Of a DNA stretch of 64,000 bases, positions 24,709 to 32,700 are shown in pieces; the first letter of the stretch is position 1, and every line of letters starts with the position of its first letter. The notes under the pieces are model-generated. The model was not told the origin of the DNA. It saw nothing but the letters and a program-made list of their open reading frames with translations, and ran no database searches. The DNA is from G032773895 sp965248935 (GTDB lineage: Bacteria; Pseudomonadota; Gammaproteobacteria; Pseudomonadales; Cellvibrionaceae): assembly GCA_965248935.1 (NCBI GenBank), contig OZ252214.1, positions 4,154,001 through 4,218,000 of the forward strand, written 5' to 3'. The position numbers were made by a program, and so were the translations under genes.

Positions 24709-25487
24709 AGGTTATTCCTTAATGCATAGGGAGTGAAACGTTTGATTATACTCGTGATTTATGTGAAAAGTAAGAAAGCTTCCGTCGAAGCCTCAAAAAT
24801 AAGGCAGCTTGGAATACCGCAGTTTTATCTTAATATTGGCCAAAAATATTGTTATTTGGGATGTTACGGTAACCTTTTCTGAGTAAATTTTGATCAATTC
24901 CTTGCTTGTTACAGGTTTACAGGTGAATAATTTCTATGGCGCTAAATTCACCCCATTCTTGTTGTTGCGATAAACCCATTCTGCTCTCTTCTTTATTTCT
25001 TAATGGGGGAATAAAATACTAAATTTTATCTGTGAGTTATTTCTTTGAAGATAATATTGCCATCTATTATTCAAAAAAATTCTCGATGTGTGTTTGGCTT
25101 TTGAGGCAGTTAGTTAATCATTTTCATTCTATTAAGGCTTTCGTGTTATGCCATTTATACAATTTAATCAGAGCGTTTTTAGAAAAGAGTAATTTAATGC
25201 CCTCTGTAATTTCCAAAATGTGAATACGTTACACATAAACTGTATAAGAATATGGATGCAGGTTTTGAGTTTTAATTTTTATTCTACAGTGCGGAATAAG
25301 TGGACTGATTTCATTAAAAGTCATAATTTGGCGCGTTTTATATTTATGTTGATAGGGAGTTAGAGGCGTATAGGCTTTTCGCTTCTTTTTGTATCTCGGA
25401 TTTAACGTGTGAGTATTAAAAAAATAATTATTGATTAAAAATCATTTCTTAATTACTGAAATTACTAGAGCTACATGGAGATTAGTT
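24709..25487. other. A+T-rich intergenic region
   Basis: About 780 bases without a convincing gene. A 63-codon + strand frame at 25032 has no ribosome site or recognisable features. Presumably contains the promoters of the flanking divergent genes; no clear -35/-10 pair or hairpin was identified. Confidence 0.5.
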
Positions 25488-26918
25488 ATGTCGTTAGATA
25501 GAAGAGAATTTATTAAATTAACAGGTGGTTCAATAGCCGCTTCTCTAAGTGTTGGTATGCTAGGGGGCTGTGAATCTATATTAGAGCAGATTAATAACAG
25601 ACCTATCCGAAAGAACATCTCTACCCTAAGTGATACGGACCCTATTATCCAAGCCTATAAGGATGGTGTAAGCGCAATGAAAGCCCTGTCCTCTACGGAT
25701 AGGCGAAACTGGACTGCTCAGGCTGATATACACAATGACTTTTGCCCTCATGGAAATTGGTATTTTCTTCCTTGGCATAGAGCTTATTTATACTACTTTG
25801 AAGCCATTATTCGTGAACTTTCTGGATACCAAGATTTTGCCTTACCCTATTGGAATTGGACGTGTCAGCCAAGTATTCCCGGTGTCTTTTTCGGTTCATC
25901 TAATACTTTAAATGATACAACACGAACAAAAGGCGCAACGGATATTATTCCAACGTCTTACACTGGTGAAGATGTTATGGATGACATTTTCGACTTAACG
26001 GACTTTGAGTCGTTTGGGAGTTACGAGTCTGGAGGCTTTGGGGAATTAGAAGGTACGCCTCACAATTTGGTTCACGGATGGATTGACGGTAATATGAGCG
26101 AGTATATGTCACCTTTGGACCCAGTCTTTTGGTGCCACCATAACATGGTAGAACGCTGTTGGTGGGAGTGGAATATTACCCGAGGTAATCCTAACCCCGA
26201 TTCCAGTGATTGGTATGATTTGTCTTTAGGTGGTATGTTTTGCGACAAGGATGGAAACCTAATTAATAATATAACTGTTGGAACAACGTCTTTAATGCCA
26301 TTACTTTCTTATCAGTATGACGATCAAGTTATTCCTTGTTCAAGTCGAGTCTCTGGTTTTAAAGCGATTCCAGAACGTTTAAGTAATGACGATGATTTAA
26401 GAGAGTTTTTGAAGAAAGGCGGCCCCTATAGAATTAAAACTTTGGATAGAATATCGTCCGAAGCTTTAAGTAGAGTGGTTATTCGCGGGGGCAGTGAGAA
26501 GAGAATCACAATACCTACTTCTGCAAATCGAATGCTGAAGAGTAACTTGGCTAAAGATTCCCGTTATTTACTGAAAGTGAATAAGGCGACCTTAACGAAT
26601 GCTAGTGATGTTTTTGTTCGGGTTTTTGTTAATTCACCTTCGGGCGCTGTTATGCGTGATAAGGATGATTTACACTACGCGGGCAGTTTTGCCTTTTTTG
26701 GAAGTGGAGAACACGCTCACCACAGTGAAGGTAATACTTACTATATTGATATTACCAATACGGTGAAGAGACTAAGAAGAAAAGGACTGATTAAAGATGA
26801 CAGCGATATAGACCTTTCATTTGTTGCGGTTTCTATTGCTGACGGTAAGTCTATTCCTCAAGGTGGGGTGGAAATTTCAAATGCTGAAATTTTGCGAAGT
26901 GAAGCAAAACCTAATTAA
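25488..26918 (+). CDS. Tat-exported tyrosinase-family copper oxidase
   Basis: A 476-aa type-3 copper protein that would oxidise phenols to quinones. Tat signal DRREFIKLTGG (residues 4-14) ending in a lipobox-like MLGGC28, so probably a membrane-anchored lipoprotein. The CuA ligands are His82, His88 and His97 in HNDFCPHGNWYFLPWHR; the CuB ligands are His192, His196 and His217/218 in GTPHNLVHG and DPVFWCHHNMVERCWWEW. The C-terminal 200 residues form a second domain (SRVVIRGGSEKR...YYIDITNTVKRL) as in plant polyphenol-oxidase-like enzymes. ATG 25488 has GGAGA upstream. It overlaps the next gene by 20 bases. Could supply melanin, quinone defence or lignin-type phenol oxidation. Confidence 0.92.
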   Translation: MSLDRREFIKLTGGSIAASLSVGMLGGCESILEQINNRPIRKNISTLSDTDPIIQAYKDGVSAMKALSSTDRRNWTAQADIHNDFCPHGNWYFLPWHRAYLYYFEAIIRELSGYQDFALPYWNWTCQPSIPGVFFGSSNTLNDTTRTKGATDIIPTSYTGEDVMDDIFDLTDFESFGSYESGGFGELEGTPHNLVHGWIDGNMSEYMSPLDPVFWCHHNMVERCWWEWNITRGNPNPDSSDWYDLSLGGMFCDKDGNLINNITVGTTSLMPLLSYQYDDQVIPCSSRVSGFKAIPERLSNDDDLREFLKKGGPYRIKTLDRISSEALSRVVIRGGSEKRITIPTSANRMLKSNLAKDSRYLLKVNKATLTNASDVFVRVFVNSPSGAVMRDKDDLHYAGSFAFFGSGEHAHHSEGNTYYIDITNTVKRLRRKGLIKDDSDIDLSFVAVSIADGKSIPQGGVEISNAEILRSEAKPN

Positions 26919-27372
26919 GGTTTTTACTTTTTGGGTTTTTTCTGCGTTTGCTTATGGGGGAGGTGACCCTGGTCACCTCCCTCAAGCGGAATTGTTTTCC
27001 TTATCTATTGCCTCTCCAGAAGTAGCAAAGAAATTTAATGTCATTTTGGATGACGGCATTAAGAAGTTCCAAATTCGTGTTGATATAGACACTGTTTCTG
27101 TTAACCCTGTTTTTGCCAGCCAAAATGTGGGCCATCACTATACGCTGTTTATCAAGTGTGAGTGCTGTCAAGATAAAGAGCAAGTTAAAACCTTTACTTC
27201 GTACCCCGCTGAAAATTCAGGTAATTTCTTTTTTGATATGGAGCCAAATAAGCGGCATTGTATTTCTCCTGACAGTGAATATAGCGTTGATCTTCGGCTG
27301 ATTATGAGGGCACGAGATGGCTCGAAAGCTAAAGCCAGTGGTGTACTTGAATTGATTCCGGTACGGAATTAG
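26899..27372 (+). CDS. Small secreted Cys/His-rich protein coupled to tyrosinase
   Basis: A 157-aa exported protein. GTG 26899 gives a signal peptide KQNLIKVFTFWVFSAFA; ATG 26881 is an alternative. The mature part has HLPQAELF, HHYTLFIKCECC (about 74-85, three Cys) and NKRHC, with a beta-rich layout. It overlaps the tyrosinase 3' end by 20 bases, indicating coupled expression. Tyrosinases need copper loading in the periplasm, and small partner proteins do this in Streptomyces (MelC1); the His/Cys cluster suggests a similar copper-delivery or maturation role. That is inference: there is no recognised similarity to MelC1. Confidence 0.7.
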   Translation: MKQNLIKVFTFWVFSAFAYGGGDPGHLPQAELFSLSIASPEVAKKFNVILDDGIKKFQIRVDIDTVSVNPVFASQNVGHHYTLFIKCECCQDKEQVKTFTSYPAENSGNFFFDMEPNKRHCISPDSEYSVDLRLIMRARDGSKAKASGVLELIPVRN

Positions 27373-27502
27373 AGCGTGTTTTTTTAGCTATCAAGTGTGC
27401 TGAATGCAGTTTGTTTTTACTGGTTAGTGAGAGGTGGGTGTATAATAATCGGAAAATCAAATTTTGAGGATGGGGAAATAATTATAAATTATAAGAAGTG
27501 AC

Positions 27503-27530
27503 TTAATTTTTCTACAGCCTCGTTATAGGG
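27503..27530 (+). other. attC-like right half
   Basis: TTAATTTTTCTACAGCCTCGTTA matches the right arm of the site at 3517-3683 in 21 of 23 bases, but the core continues TAGGG instead of GGC and no left arm was found. Suggests that the following two-gene unit entered as a cassette. Confidence 0.3.
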
Positions 27531-27669
27531 TAAAGATGTTCCGCAAATGGCTGTAATCATACAGTATCACCAGTTTTTCACCGTCTTGATCTTAAGTTAG
27601 ATATTGTTATCTAATTAATGAATACACTTTGTGGTAATTTATCAAGGAACACAATGCAGGAAGTTAATT

Positions 27670-28362
27670 ATGTCAAAAACATTTTCACAACACGCTGTTG
27701 ACAAGATCGACGTTATTATGAAAGATCGTAGCACTCATGTTGGCAGTCAACTTAAAAAGAATAACCTCAATAAATATAAAAATTTTGTTTCGAGTGATTG
27801 CATAACAATGGCCATTTGGGTGCTTAAATATGCTTTTGAAAAAACCGGAAAACCTGAAGCTAGCCAACGTGTAGGTGGACTTGGGGAAAAAGGTACTGAG
27901 TTAGCTAAATATTTGATCGATACTCATAATTGGAAAGCGGTATATTATAACCCTGATGTTAACCATCCAAGAGATGGGCATGGTGAACATATCGTGAGCT
28001 ACTATAATCAAGTAAAGAAAAATTGCACTTATAGTGTCAGTCGCGTACCTGTAAGTAACACCGTTGTTAACTATAAGCCGAGTAAAAATATAGTGACTAC
28101 ATACTTGGGGCCTACCAAGAAAAAAGTCGCTGATTACAACACGTTTGCAAGAATTCCATTTGGGCTAGGAATGTCGCGTGGCGGCATGCATGTTTGGCTC
28201 TATTCAAAAGAGTTTGTATACGAATCGCATTGGGAAAAAGAAGCTAACAACGGGTTATATACTAAAGCACAATTAAAAATGTTCCCTTGGCTTTCAGGGA
28301 TTATTGTTGTGCCACCTGATTCGTATCACCTTTTAACTGTTACTGCTACTAACTGTGAATAA
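27670..28362 (+). CDS. Putative Cys-His hydrolase effector (NlpC/P60- or amidase-like)
   Basis: A 230-aa protein without signal peptide. The layout SSDCITMAIWVLKYAF (Cys44 at the start of a helix) and, after about 125 residues, GGMHVWLYSKEFVYESHW (His174, His188) is that of papain-like/NlpC-P60 peptidases, in which Cys opens a helix and His lies on a strand. T6SS peptidoglycan amidase effectors (Tae) use such folds. The following gene overlaps it by one base (TAATG) and encodes an exported protein, the arrangement of amidase effector-immunity pairs. Family call is tentative and the catalytic residues are unproven. Confidence 0.5.
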   Translation: MSKTFSQHAVDKIDVIMKDRSTHVGSQLKKNNLNKYKNFVSSDCITMAIWVLKYAFEKTGKPEASQRVGGLGEKGTELAKYLIDTHNWKAVYYNPDVNHPRDGHGEHIVSYYNQVKKNCTYSVSRVPVSNTVVNYKPSKNIVTTYLGPTKKKVADYNTFARIPFGLGMSRGGMHVWLYSKEFVYESHWEKEANNGLYTKAQLKMFPWLSGIIVVPPDSYHLLTVTATNCE

Positions 28363-28784
28363 TGAAATATATGCTTAGAAATCTAAAAGTTCTATTAATA
28401 TTCTTAATGACGTTATCACCATTCGCTTGCGCCAGTAAAGAAATAGCCCATGTTAGGCTGCAAGAAATTGAAGCTGATGTTGTGCTACGAGAGTGGAATC
28501 AAAAAGAATTTGGCGATAAAGTTGCAACTTCTACTATATCGATAATAACTGCGCCGGGTTACAAAGGTGATATCGTTATTTTACGTAAAAATAAAAATGA
28601 AAGTGGTTTTACCGCAGAGGTTTACAAACCAAAGCCGGATACGTTGAACCCTGAATTATGGGAGTTTGTATCTGGCGATATAGAAAAATCTATAGTGAAA
28701 CAGCCCGATGGAAATTTTCATTTATCTGAGATGGTTGATGAAGGGGTGAGGATTGAGGTTATCGACCTTGATGGTAAAAATTAA
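28362..28784 (+). CDS. Exported partner protein, candidate immunity factor
   Basis: A 140-aa protein with a signal peptide (LRNLKVLLIFLMTLSPFACAS) and a beta-rich mature domain (VVLREWNQKEFGDK, TISIITAPGYKGDIVILRKNK). Start ATG overlaps the upstream stop, so the two genes are translationally coupled. A periplasmic protein paired with a cytoplasmic Cys-His hydrolase is what is seen for Tae-Tai pairs, where the immunity protein blocks peptidoglycan cleavage in the periplasm. The inference rests on order and topology only; a weak lipobox (PFAC) is possible. Confidence 0.5.
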   Translation: MKYMLRNLKVLLIFLMTLSPFACASKEIAHVRLQEIEADVVLREWNQKEFGDKVATSTISIITAPGYKGDIVILRKNKNESGFTAEVYKPKPDTLNPELWEFVSGDIEKSIVKQPDGNFHLSEMVDEGVRIEVIDLDGKN

Positions 28785-28940
28785 TTAAAAGTAATGATTA
28801 TTTAAGTTTTAGCAATATTACCCTTTGAGGTAATTTTAAGTAAACTGATTTCTGAGTATCATCCAACGATTGAAGCTATAGATAGCGAGGATATTGCCAA
28901 GGCTACCATTCTTACCGTGTTCCTTCGTAAAAAGGTAATC

Positions 28941-29096
28941 TCAGTATCTATAAACTCTGAATTGTTGTCGAGCATAGTTTTTTCGCCCCGTCTCACTATC
29001 AATTTTTATTTTCATTAAACCGAGATAGTTTTTATTATCCTCTTCATCAACAACAAACGAGATTTGCCGACCCGGTTCTCTTACAGGTCGCTTCAT
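28941..29096 (-). pseudogene. IS1182-family transposase fragment (reverse strand)
   Basis: The reverse strand reads MKRPVREPGRQISFVVDEED...MKIKIDSETGRKNYARQ, equivalent to CMKREVKMQGRQIS and KVIDSEEGKQCYSRR of the remnant at 10037. Only 52 codons survive before a stop. It belongs to a rearranged IS1182-type element whose other piece lies on the + strand next door. Confidence 0.6.
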
Positions 29097-29133
29097 ATAT
29101 TTATTTTGCAGGGGACATGCGAGTGGTTGTGTA

Positions 29134-29322
29134 CTGACAGCAGATACAGGATATTGTAGTGAGGAGAACCTCTGTTATTTACAAGACGAAAAAATATCAG
29201 CCGTGATTCCAGATAATCATTTTAGGTTGAGAGACCCAATCTACGCTGACTCTGATACATTTAAAGAACATAAAGAAAAACGGCAAAAAGTTAGAATTGA
29301 TAACAAGAAAACACGAAAGATC
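29134..29322 (+). pseudogene. IS1182-family transposase fragment (plus strand)
   Basis: LTADTGYCSEENLCYLQDEKI and AVIPDNHFRLRDPIYADSDTFKEHK are central DDE-domain stretches of IS1182-type transposases. The frame ends near DNKKTRKIN, the very point at which the remnant at 10037 (DNKKSRKIFSS) begins, and an attC-like palindrome follows within 10 bases. Confidence 0.65.
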
Positions 29323-29330
29323 AACTCCGT

Positions 29331-29367
29331 CGCTAACGCTCCTCCGCCGGTTCGCTGAACGTTAGGT
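29331..29367 (+). other. Short attC-like site
   Basis: CGCTAACG ... CGTTAGGT: CTAACG pairs with CGTTAG, with a GC-rich centre (CTCCTCCGCCGGTTCGC), and GTTAGGT fits GTTRRRY. At 37 nt it is shorter than usual. A small gene follows 53 bases later. Confidence 0.5.
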
Positions 29368-29419
29368 GTAATTTCCCGTGAGCTATAATCCTTAGTAAAT
29401 AAAAAAAGAGGGTTACATT

Positions 29420-29620
29420 ATGGCGCAATTTAGGGTGGAAACAGTATTAGATAATAATACTAACTTATATTTTATAGAGGTTTATCAGGAAGGGAGTGCC
29501 GAGCCTCTAACTGTGGGGCAGCCCATATATTCCAGTCACGAACATGCTATGGCTGACGCGGTTGAAATATTCAAGACTGCTATGCCTGATCAGCCGATCT
29601 CAGGATGGAGAGAAAAGTAG
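29420..29620 (+). CDS. Small hypothetical cassette protein, 66 aa
   Basis: A compact acidic protein (MAQFRVETVLDNNTNLYFIEVYQE...HAMADAVEIFKTAMPD), probably a beta-beta-beta-alpha fold with an aromatic end SGWREK. The ribosome site AAGAGGG and ATG are good. It follows an attC-like core, as expected of a cassette gene, and is directly abutted by a decayed YdeI-type gene. No family recognised. Confidence 0.65.
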   Translation: MAQFRVETVLDNNTNLYFIEVYQEGSAEPLTVGQPIYSSHEHAMADAVEIFKTAMPDQPISGWREK

Positions 29621-29626
29621 TTAACA

Positions 29627-30163
29627 GATGTCGTGGTTGAGACGCTGTGCTGGGGCTGGATCGATGGCATTCAAAAGTCAATCGATGATCAAGCCTATCT
29701 TTAGCGGATCACTCCAAGAAAAGCGCGAAGCAACTGGTCGAAAAGGAACAGAGAGCATGTGGAGTGTTTGATAAACGAGGGCCGGATGACGGAGTCAGGA
29801 CTCGTACACGTTCGTGCCGCCAAAGCAGACGGTAGGTGGGAGAACGCCTATGCGGTAAGTGAAATGAAAGTGCCGGCGGATTTCCTAGCAGCACTAGAGA
29901 GCAAGCCGAAGGCGAAACAGTTTTTTGAAACGCTCACTAAATCGAGTCGTTATGTCATAGCGTACGGATTGATAAGTGCGAAGAAACCGGAAACCAGACA
30001 GAGGCGATTTGCAAAGTTCATAGATATGCTTGCCCGCAAAGAAAAGCCGGTAACTGTCACATCAAGTTTGAATTACTACAAGCTGAACTCATCTAATTTA
30101 TGCATCGTTAGATGGTATTTAGTTAGTTCTAACGCCTGTTCAAAACTTCTTGTTCTAACCTAA
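29627..30163 (+). pseudogene. YdeI/OmpD-associated family protein, truncated
   Basis: The frame enters without a start codon at DVVVETLCWGWIDGIQKSIDD, meets an in-frame TAG at 29702, and continues RITPRKARSNWSKRNREHVECLINEGRM, ESGLVHVRAAKADGRW and FFETLTKSSRYVIAYGLISAKKPETRQRR: the conserved YdeI/OmpD-associated core. The N-terminal third is missing and the C-terminal 30 residues are unrelated. A shortened product from GTG 29759 is possible but improbable. Its left edge lies 6 bases after the previous stop, so a deletion joined the two. Confidence 0.75.
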
Positions 30164-30365
30164 ATTTCTCTTTACACTTTCTTTTCTTTTTTTGCACATA
30201 ATTCGCGCAGTAGGTCACATTTTGACCATAATGGGCATGTACGGCTCGGCGTTTTAATACTTTAATTAGATTAACTGCTAGATATTAATGGGCTTGTCAC
30301 ATCCGTTCCTAATACTTTGGTGGATACTTTCACGCAACGTTATTTTTTAAGTAGGTTTACCGCAC

Positions 30366-31736
30366 TTGGTACACGATCACGATGAATTAGCACAGGCGAT
30401 TTTCTTTTTTGATGGCGACGGTCCGGTTGCTAGGGAAATGCATGTGGCTGAGTTTGACGCTGTCTTGGATGGTTTCGTTCCAGCGTATGAATGGGCAGGT
30501 AAACGTGCGAATGCAGTATTTGTAGAAATTGACTCAGATTTTGAGCTTCGCTCGGCAGTCTTTTTCCTGGTCAGTTTTACCAAAAAAGGAGCGGTTGACC
30601 CCGCCTGGAACCTTCCTCTCGATGAACTTGCCCGCTCGGCGACGAAAGGCCCAGATTTAGGCAAAGGCCCTATACGTCTCGCCTGTTCAAGCCAGTGCCC
30701 AATTCAGCACTTTCGAGATTTCCTCTGGGACCCAGATATGCGTATGGGCAAGGGGCAACTTAAACAGCTTCACAGTGCAATCAAGCGCAATAAACTGGCA
30801 TTGCAGTTTCGAGAGCCAGAAGTGTATCGCAATGAGCTTGAGGTGGGTGCAGCATCCGTTTCCCAAATTAATGGTCAAATGGAGCAAAATATTCTGGGAC
30901 AGCTCCGTAAGGAGTACGAAAAAGAGTTGCGTGATCATATGGCGCAGTTACTGCGTGAACAAAGGTTGCGTAGCTCAACTATTTCCAACGATAACCAACA
31001 TGTGACTCAACAGCTCAAGGCGGAACATACCCAGCGTATAGACGAATACCGTAATTTACTCGAAGAAAAAGAAAGGGCTTTGACGGAAGAGCAGGACAAA
31101 AATAGCCACCTCAAAGAAACGATTGATGGTCAGGCTCAAAAAATTGAGGGTTTACGAGAGTACTTTGAACATAAGCTCAATAAGGTTCAGGGAGAGGAGG
31201 GGTATCAACTTGAACACCTCAAGGAAAATTACGAGTTGGAAATGCAGGCCAAGATTGAAGCTGCGGTAAAAGAGTTAAAAGAAACTTTGCAAATGCGGGA
31301 AGTTGAGCTACTTTACCGCAATGAGCAAGAATCCCACTTGAAGTTAGAAGTCGCACGTTTACGAGAAGAACAGCTTGAGATAACCTCAAATAGTGGTGAC
31401 CATCTCTTAGAAAAAATGGTGGCAAAAGGTATTAGCTTTGTGACTTACCAACCGGGAGCAGGGCATATTACTATTCCCTCTTCAGACGTTTCTCGCTTTA
31501 TGGATAACCCTGCTATTTATGCCGCTAAGAACTGCGGTGTAAATGAGCAACATTACATAGCGTGGCTCGATCACTATCAAGCGCCCGTATGCAATTGCAG
31601 CAACAGTGCTGGTATTTGTGGCGCCAATATTCCAAGAATCAATTTACCCGTTGACTTTATCATTGGTGATGGTGACCGTTGCTCAAGTCATAAAGACTTG
31701 AAAGGTGCGACTAAGTTAGTTCGCGCAGGTGCATAG
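30366..31736 (+). CDS. Conserved coiled-coil protein with a C-terminal Cys cluster
   Basis: A 456-aa protein in three parts: an N-terminal globular region (to about 160; AIFFFDGDGPVAREMHVAEFDAVL and acidic strands), a long charged coiled coil (about 165-345, many Glu/Gln/Lys heptads) and a C-terminal domain with HYIAWLDHYQAPVCNCSNSAGICG (Cys cluster about 411-422) and CSSHK. The start is uncertain (TTG 30366). It overlaps the next gene by 8 bases and is the first of three tightly linked genes. No signal peptide or membrane segment. I do not recognise a named family; the Cys/His cluster may bind zinc or sense redox state. Confidence 0.7.
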   Translation: MVHDHDELAQAIFFFDGDGPVAREMHVAEFDAVLDGFVPAYEWAGKRANAVFVEIDSDFELRSAVFFLVSFTKKGAVDPAWNLPLDELARSATKGPDLGKGPIRLACSSQCPIQHFRDFLWDPDMRMGKGQLKQLHSAIKRNKLALQFREPEVYRNELEVGAASVSQINGQMEQNILGQLRKEYEKELRDHMAQLLREQRLRSSTISNDNQHVTQQLKAEHTQRIDEYRNLLEEKERALTEEQDKNSHLKETIDGQAQKIEGLREYFEHKLNKVQGEEGYQLEHLKENYELEMQAKIEAAVKELKETLQMREVELLYRNEQESHLKLEVARLREEQLEITSNSGDHLLEKMVAKGISFVTYQPGAGHITIPSSDVSRFMDNPAIYAAKNCGVNEQHYIAWLDHYQAPVCNCSNSAGICGANIPRINLPVDFIIGDGDRCSSHKDLKGATKLVRAGA

Positions 31737-32700
31737 CCTTTTACCTCCCGAATGGTTTCAATTAACCCCCGAAGCAGTGTCTAAGCTGGCGCCTTTTCAA
31801 CAGGTTATTTGCCCAGAGTTTTCTGTTCGCGGTATCTCACTCTCAATGAAACGGGAAGATCTATTGGACCCGTATTTAGGTGGGAATAAGTTCTATAAGT
31901 TGTGGGGCTACCTTAAAGACCATCAAGCCTCTCGCTCCTCCTTGCCAATAGCGACTTTCGGCGGTGCCTATTCAAACCATCTTTATGCAACTGCGGCTGC
32001 GGGTTTATCACTTGGGATACCAACTGTAGGGATTGTACGTGGTGAAAGAGCCGAAACCCTAAGCCCAACTCTTATGGATGTTCAGGCGCTGGGTATGAGG
32101 CTATATTTTGTTACACGTAGTGACTACCGTACACGTTATTCTGCACAGTATATTCAGTTTCTAGAGTCTAAGTTGGGGAAGTGTTATTGGGTGCCTGAAG
32201 GCGGCAGTGGGCCGTTGGGTGCCGTGGGGTGTACGGCATTAGCAAAAGCGCTTGAAGAAGAGGCTGCAACCTCAGGAGTAAAGTCTGTTGCTTTGGCCTG
32301 CGGCACTGGCACAACATTGGCAGGAGTGAGAGCGGGTCTGGCAGATGATACTGAATTATTGGGGGTTTCCGTTTTGAAAGGAGAGGGGGTTTTGGAAAAT
32401 TCTACGAAGGATATCTTGTCACAAATCTCTGCTAAATGGACTAACCTAACGATAAAATATGGTTTTCATTGCGGCGGATATGCAAAACTTCCGCAATACT
32501 TAATAGAGTTCATTGATCGGTTTGAAGAGAAAACAGGTATTCCACTGGACCCTGTTTATACGGGAAAACTCATGTGGGGACTGAGTCAATTGGCTAAACA
32601 AGGTTATTGGCAAGAGGGAACCAAGCTTGTTGTGCTCCACTCAGGTGGTTTACAGGGCAGGAGAGGTTATCCTGATGTATTTAGAGAAATAAACCCATGA
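31729..32700 (+). CDS. PLP-dependent ACC deaminase / D-cysteine desulfhydrase family enzyme
   Basis: A 323-aa fold-type II PLP enzyme. KREDLLDPYLGGNKFYKL (PLP lysine about 52-55 in GGNKFYK), TFGGAYSNHLYATAAAG, a Gly-rich phosphate loop ACGTGTTLAG (about 190) and HSGGLQG near the end. The family deaminates 1-aminocyclopropane-1-carboxylate or desulfhydrates D-cysteine; key residues do not let me choose. Starts with GTG inside the end of the coiled-coil gene and overlaps the next gene by 4 bases, so the three form one operon. Confidence 0.85.
   Translation: MHSLLPPEWFQLTPEAVSKLAPFQQVICPEFSVRGISLSMKREDLLDPYLGGNKFYKLWGYLKDHQASRSSLPIATFGGAYSNHLYATAAAGLSLGIPTVGIVRGERAETLSPTLMDVQALGMRLYFVTRSDYRTRYSAQYIQFLESKLGKCYWVPEGGSGPLGAVGCTALAKALEEEAATSGVKSVALACGTGTTLAGVRAGLADDTELLGVSVLKGEGVLENSTKDILSQISAKWTNLTIKYGFHCGGYAKLPQYLIEFIDRFEEKTGIPLDPVYTGKLMWGLSQLAKQGYWQEGTKLVVLHSGGLQGRRGYPDVFREINP

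Noticed and set aside
25032..25223. 63-codon plus-strand reading frame before the tyrosinase
   Set aside because: No ribosome site or conserved pattern; composition like the surrounding non-coding DNA.
2450..29620. CRISPR array
   Set aside because: Repeats here are few, palindromic, unevenly spaced and flank genes; no regular repeat-spacer pattern and no cas genes.
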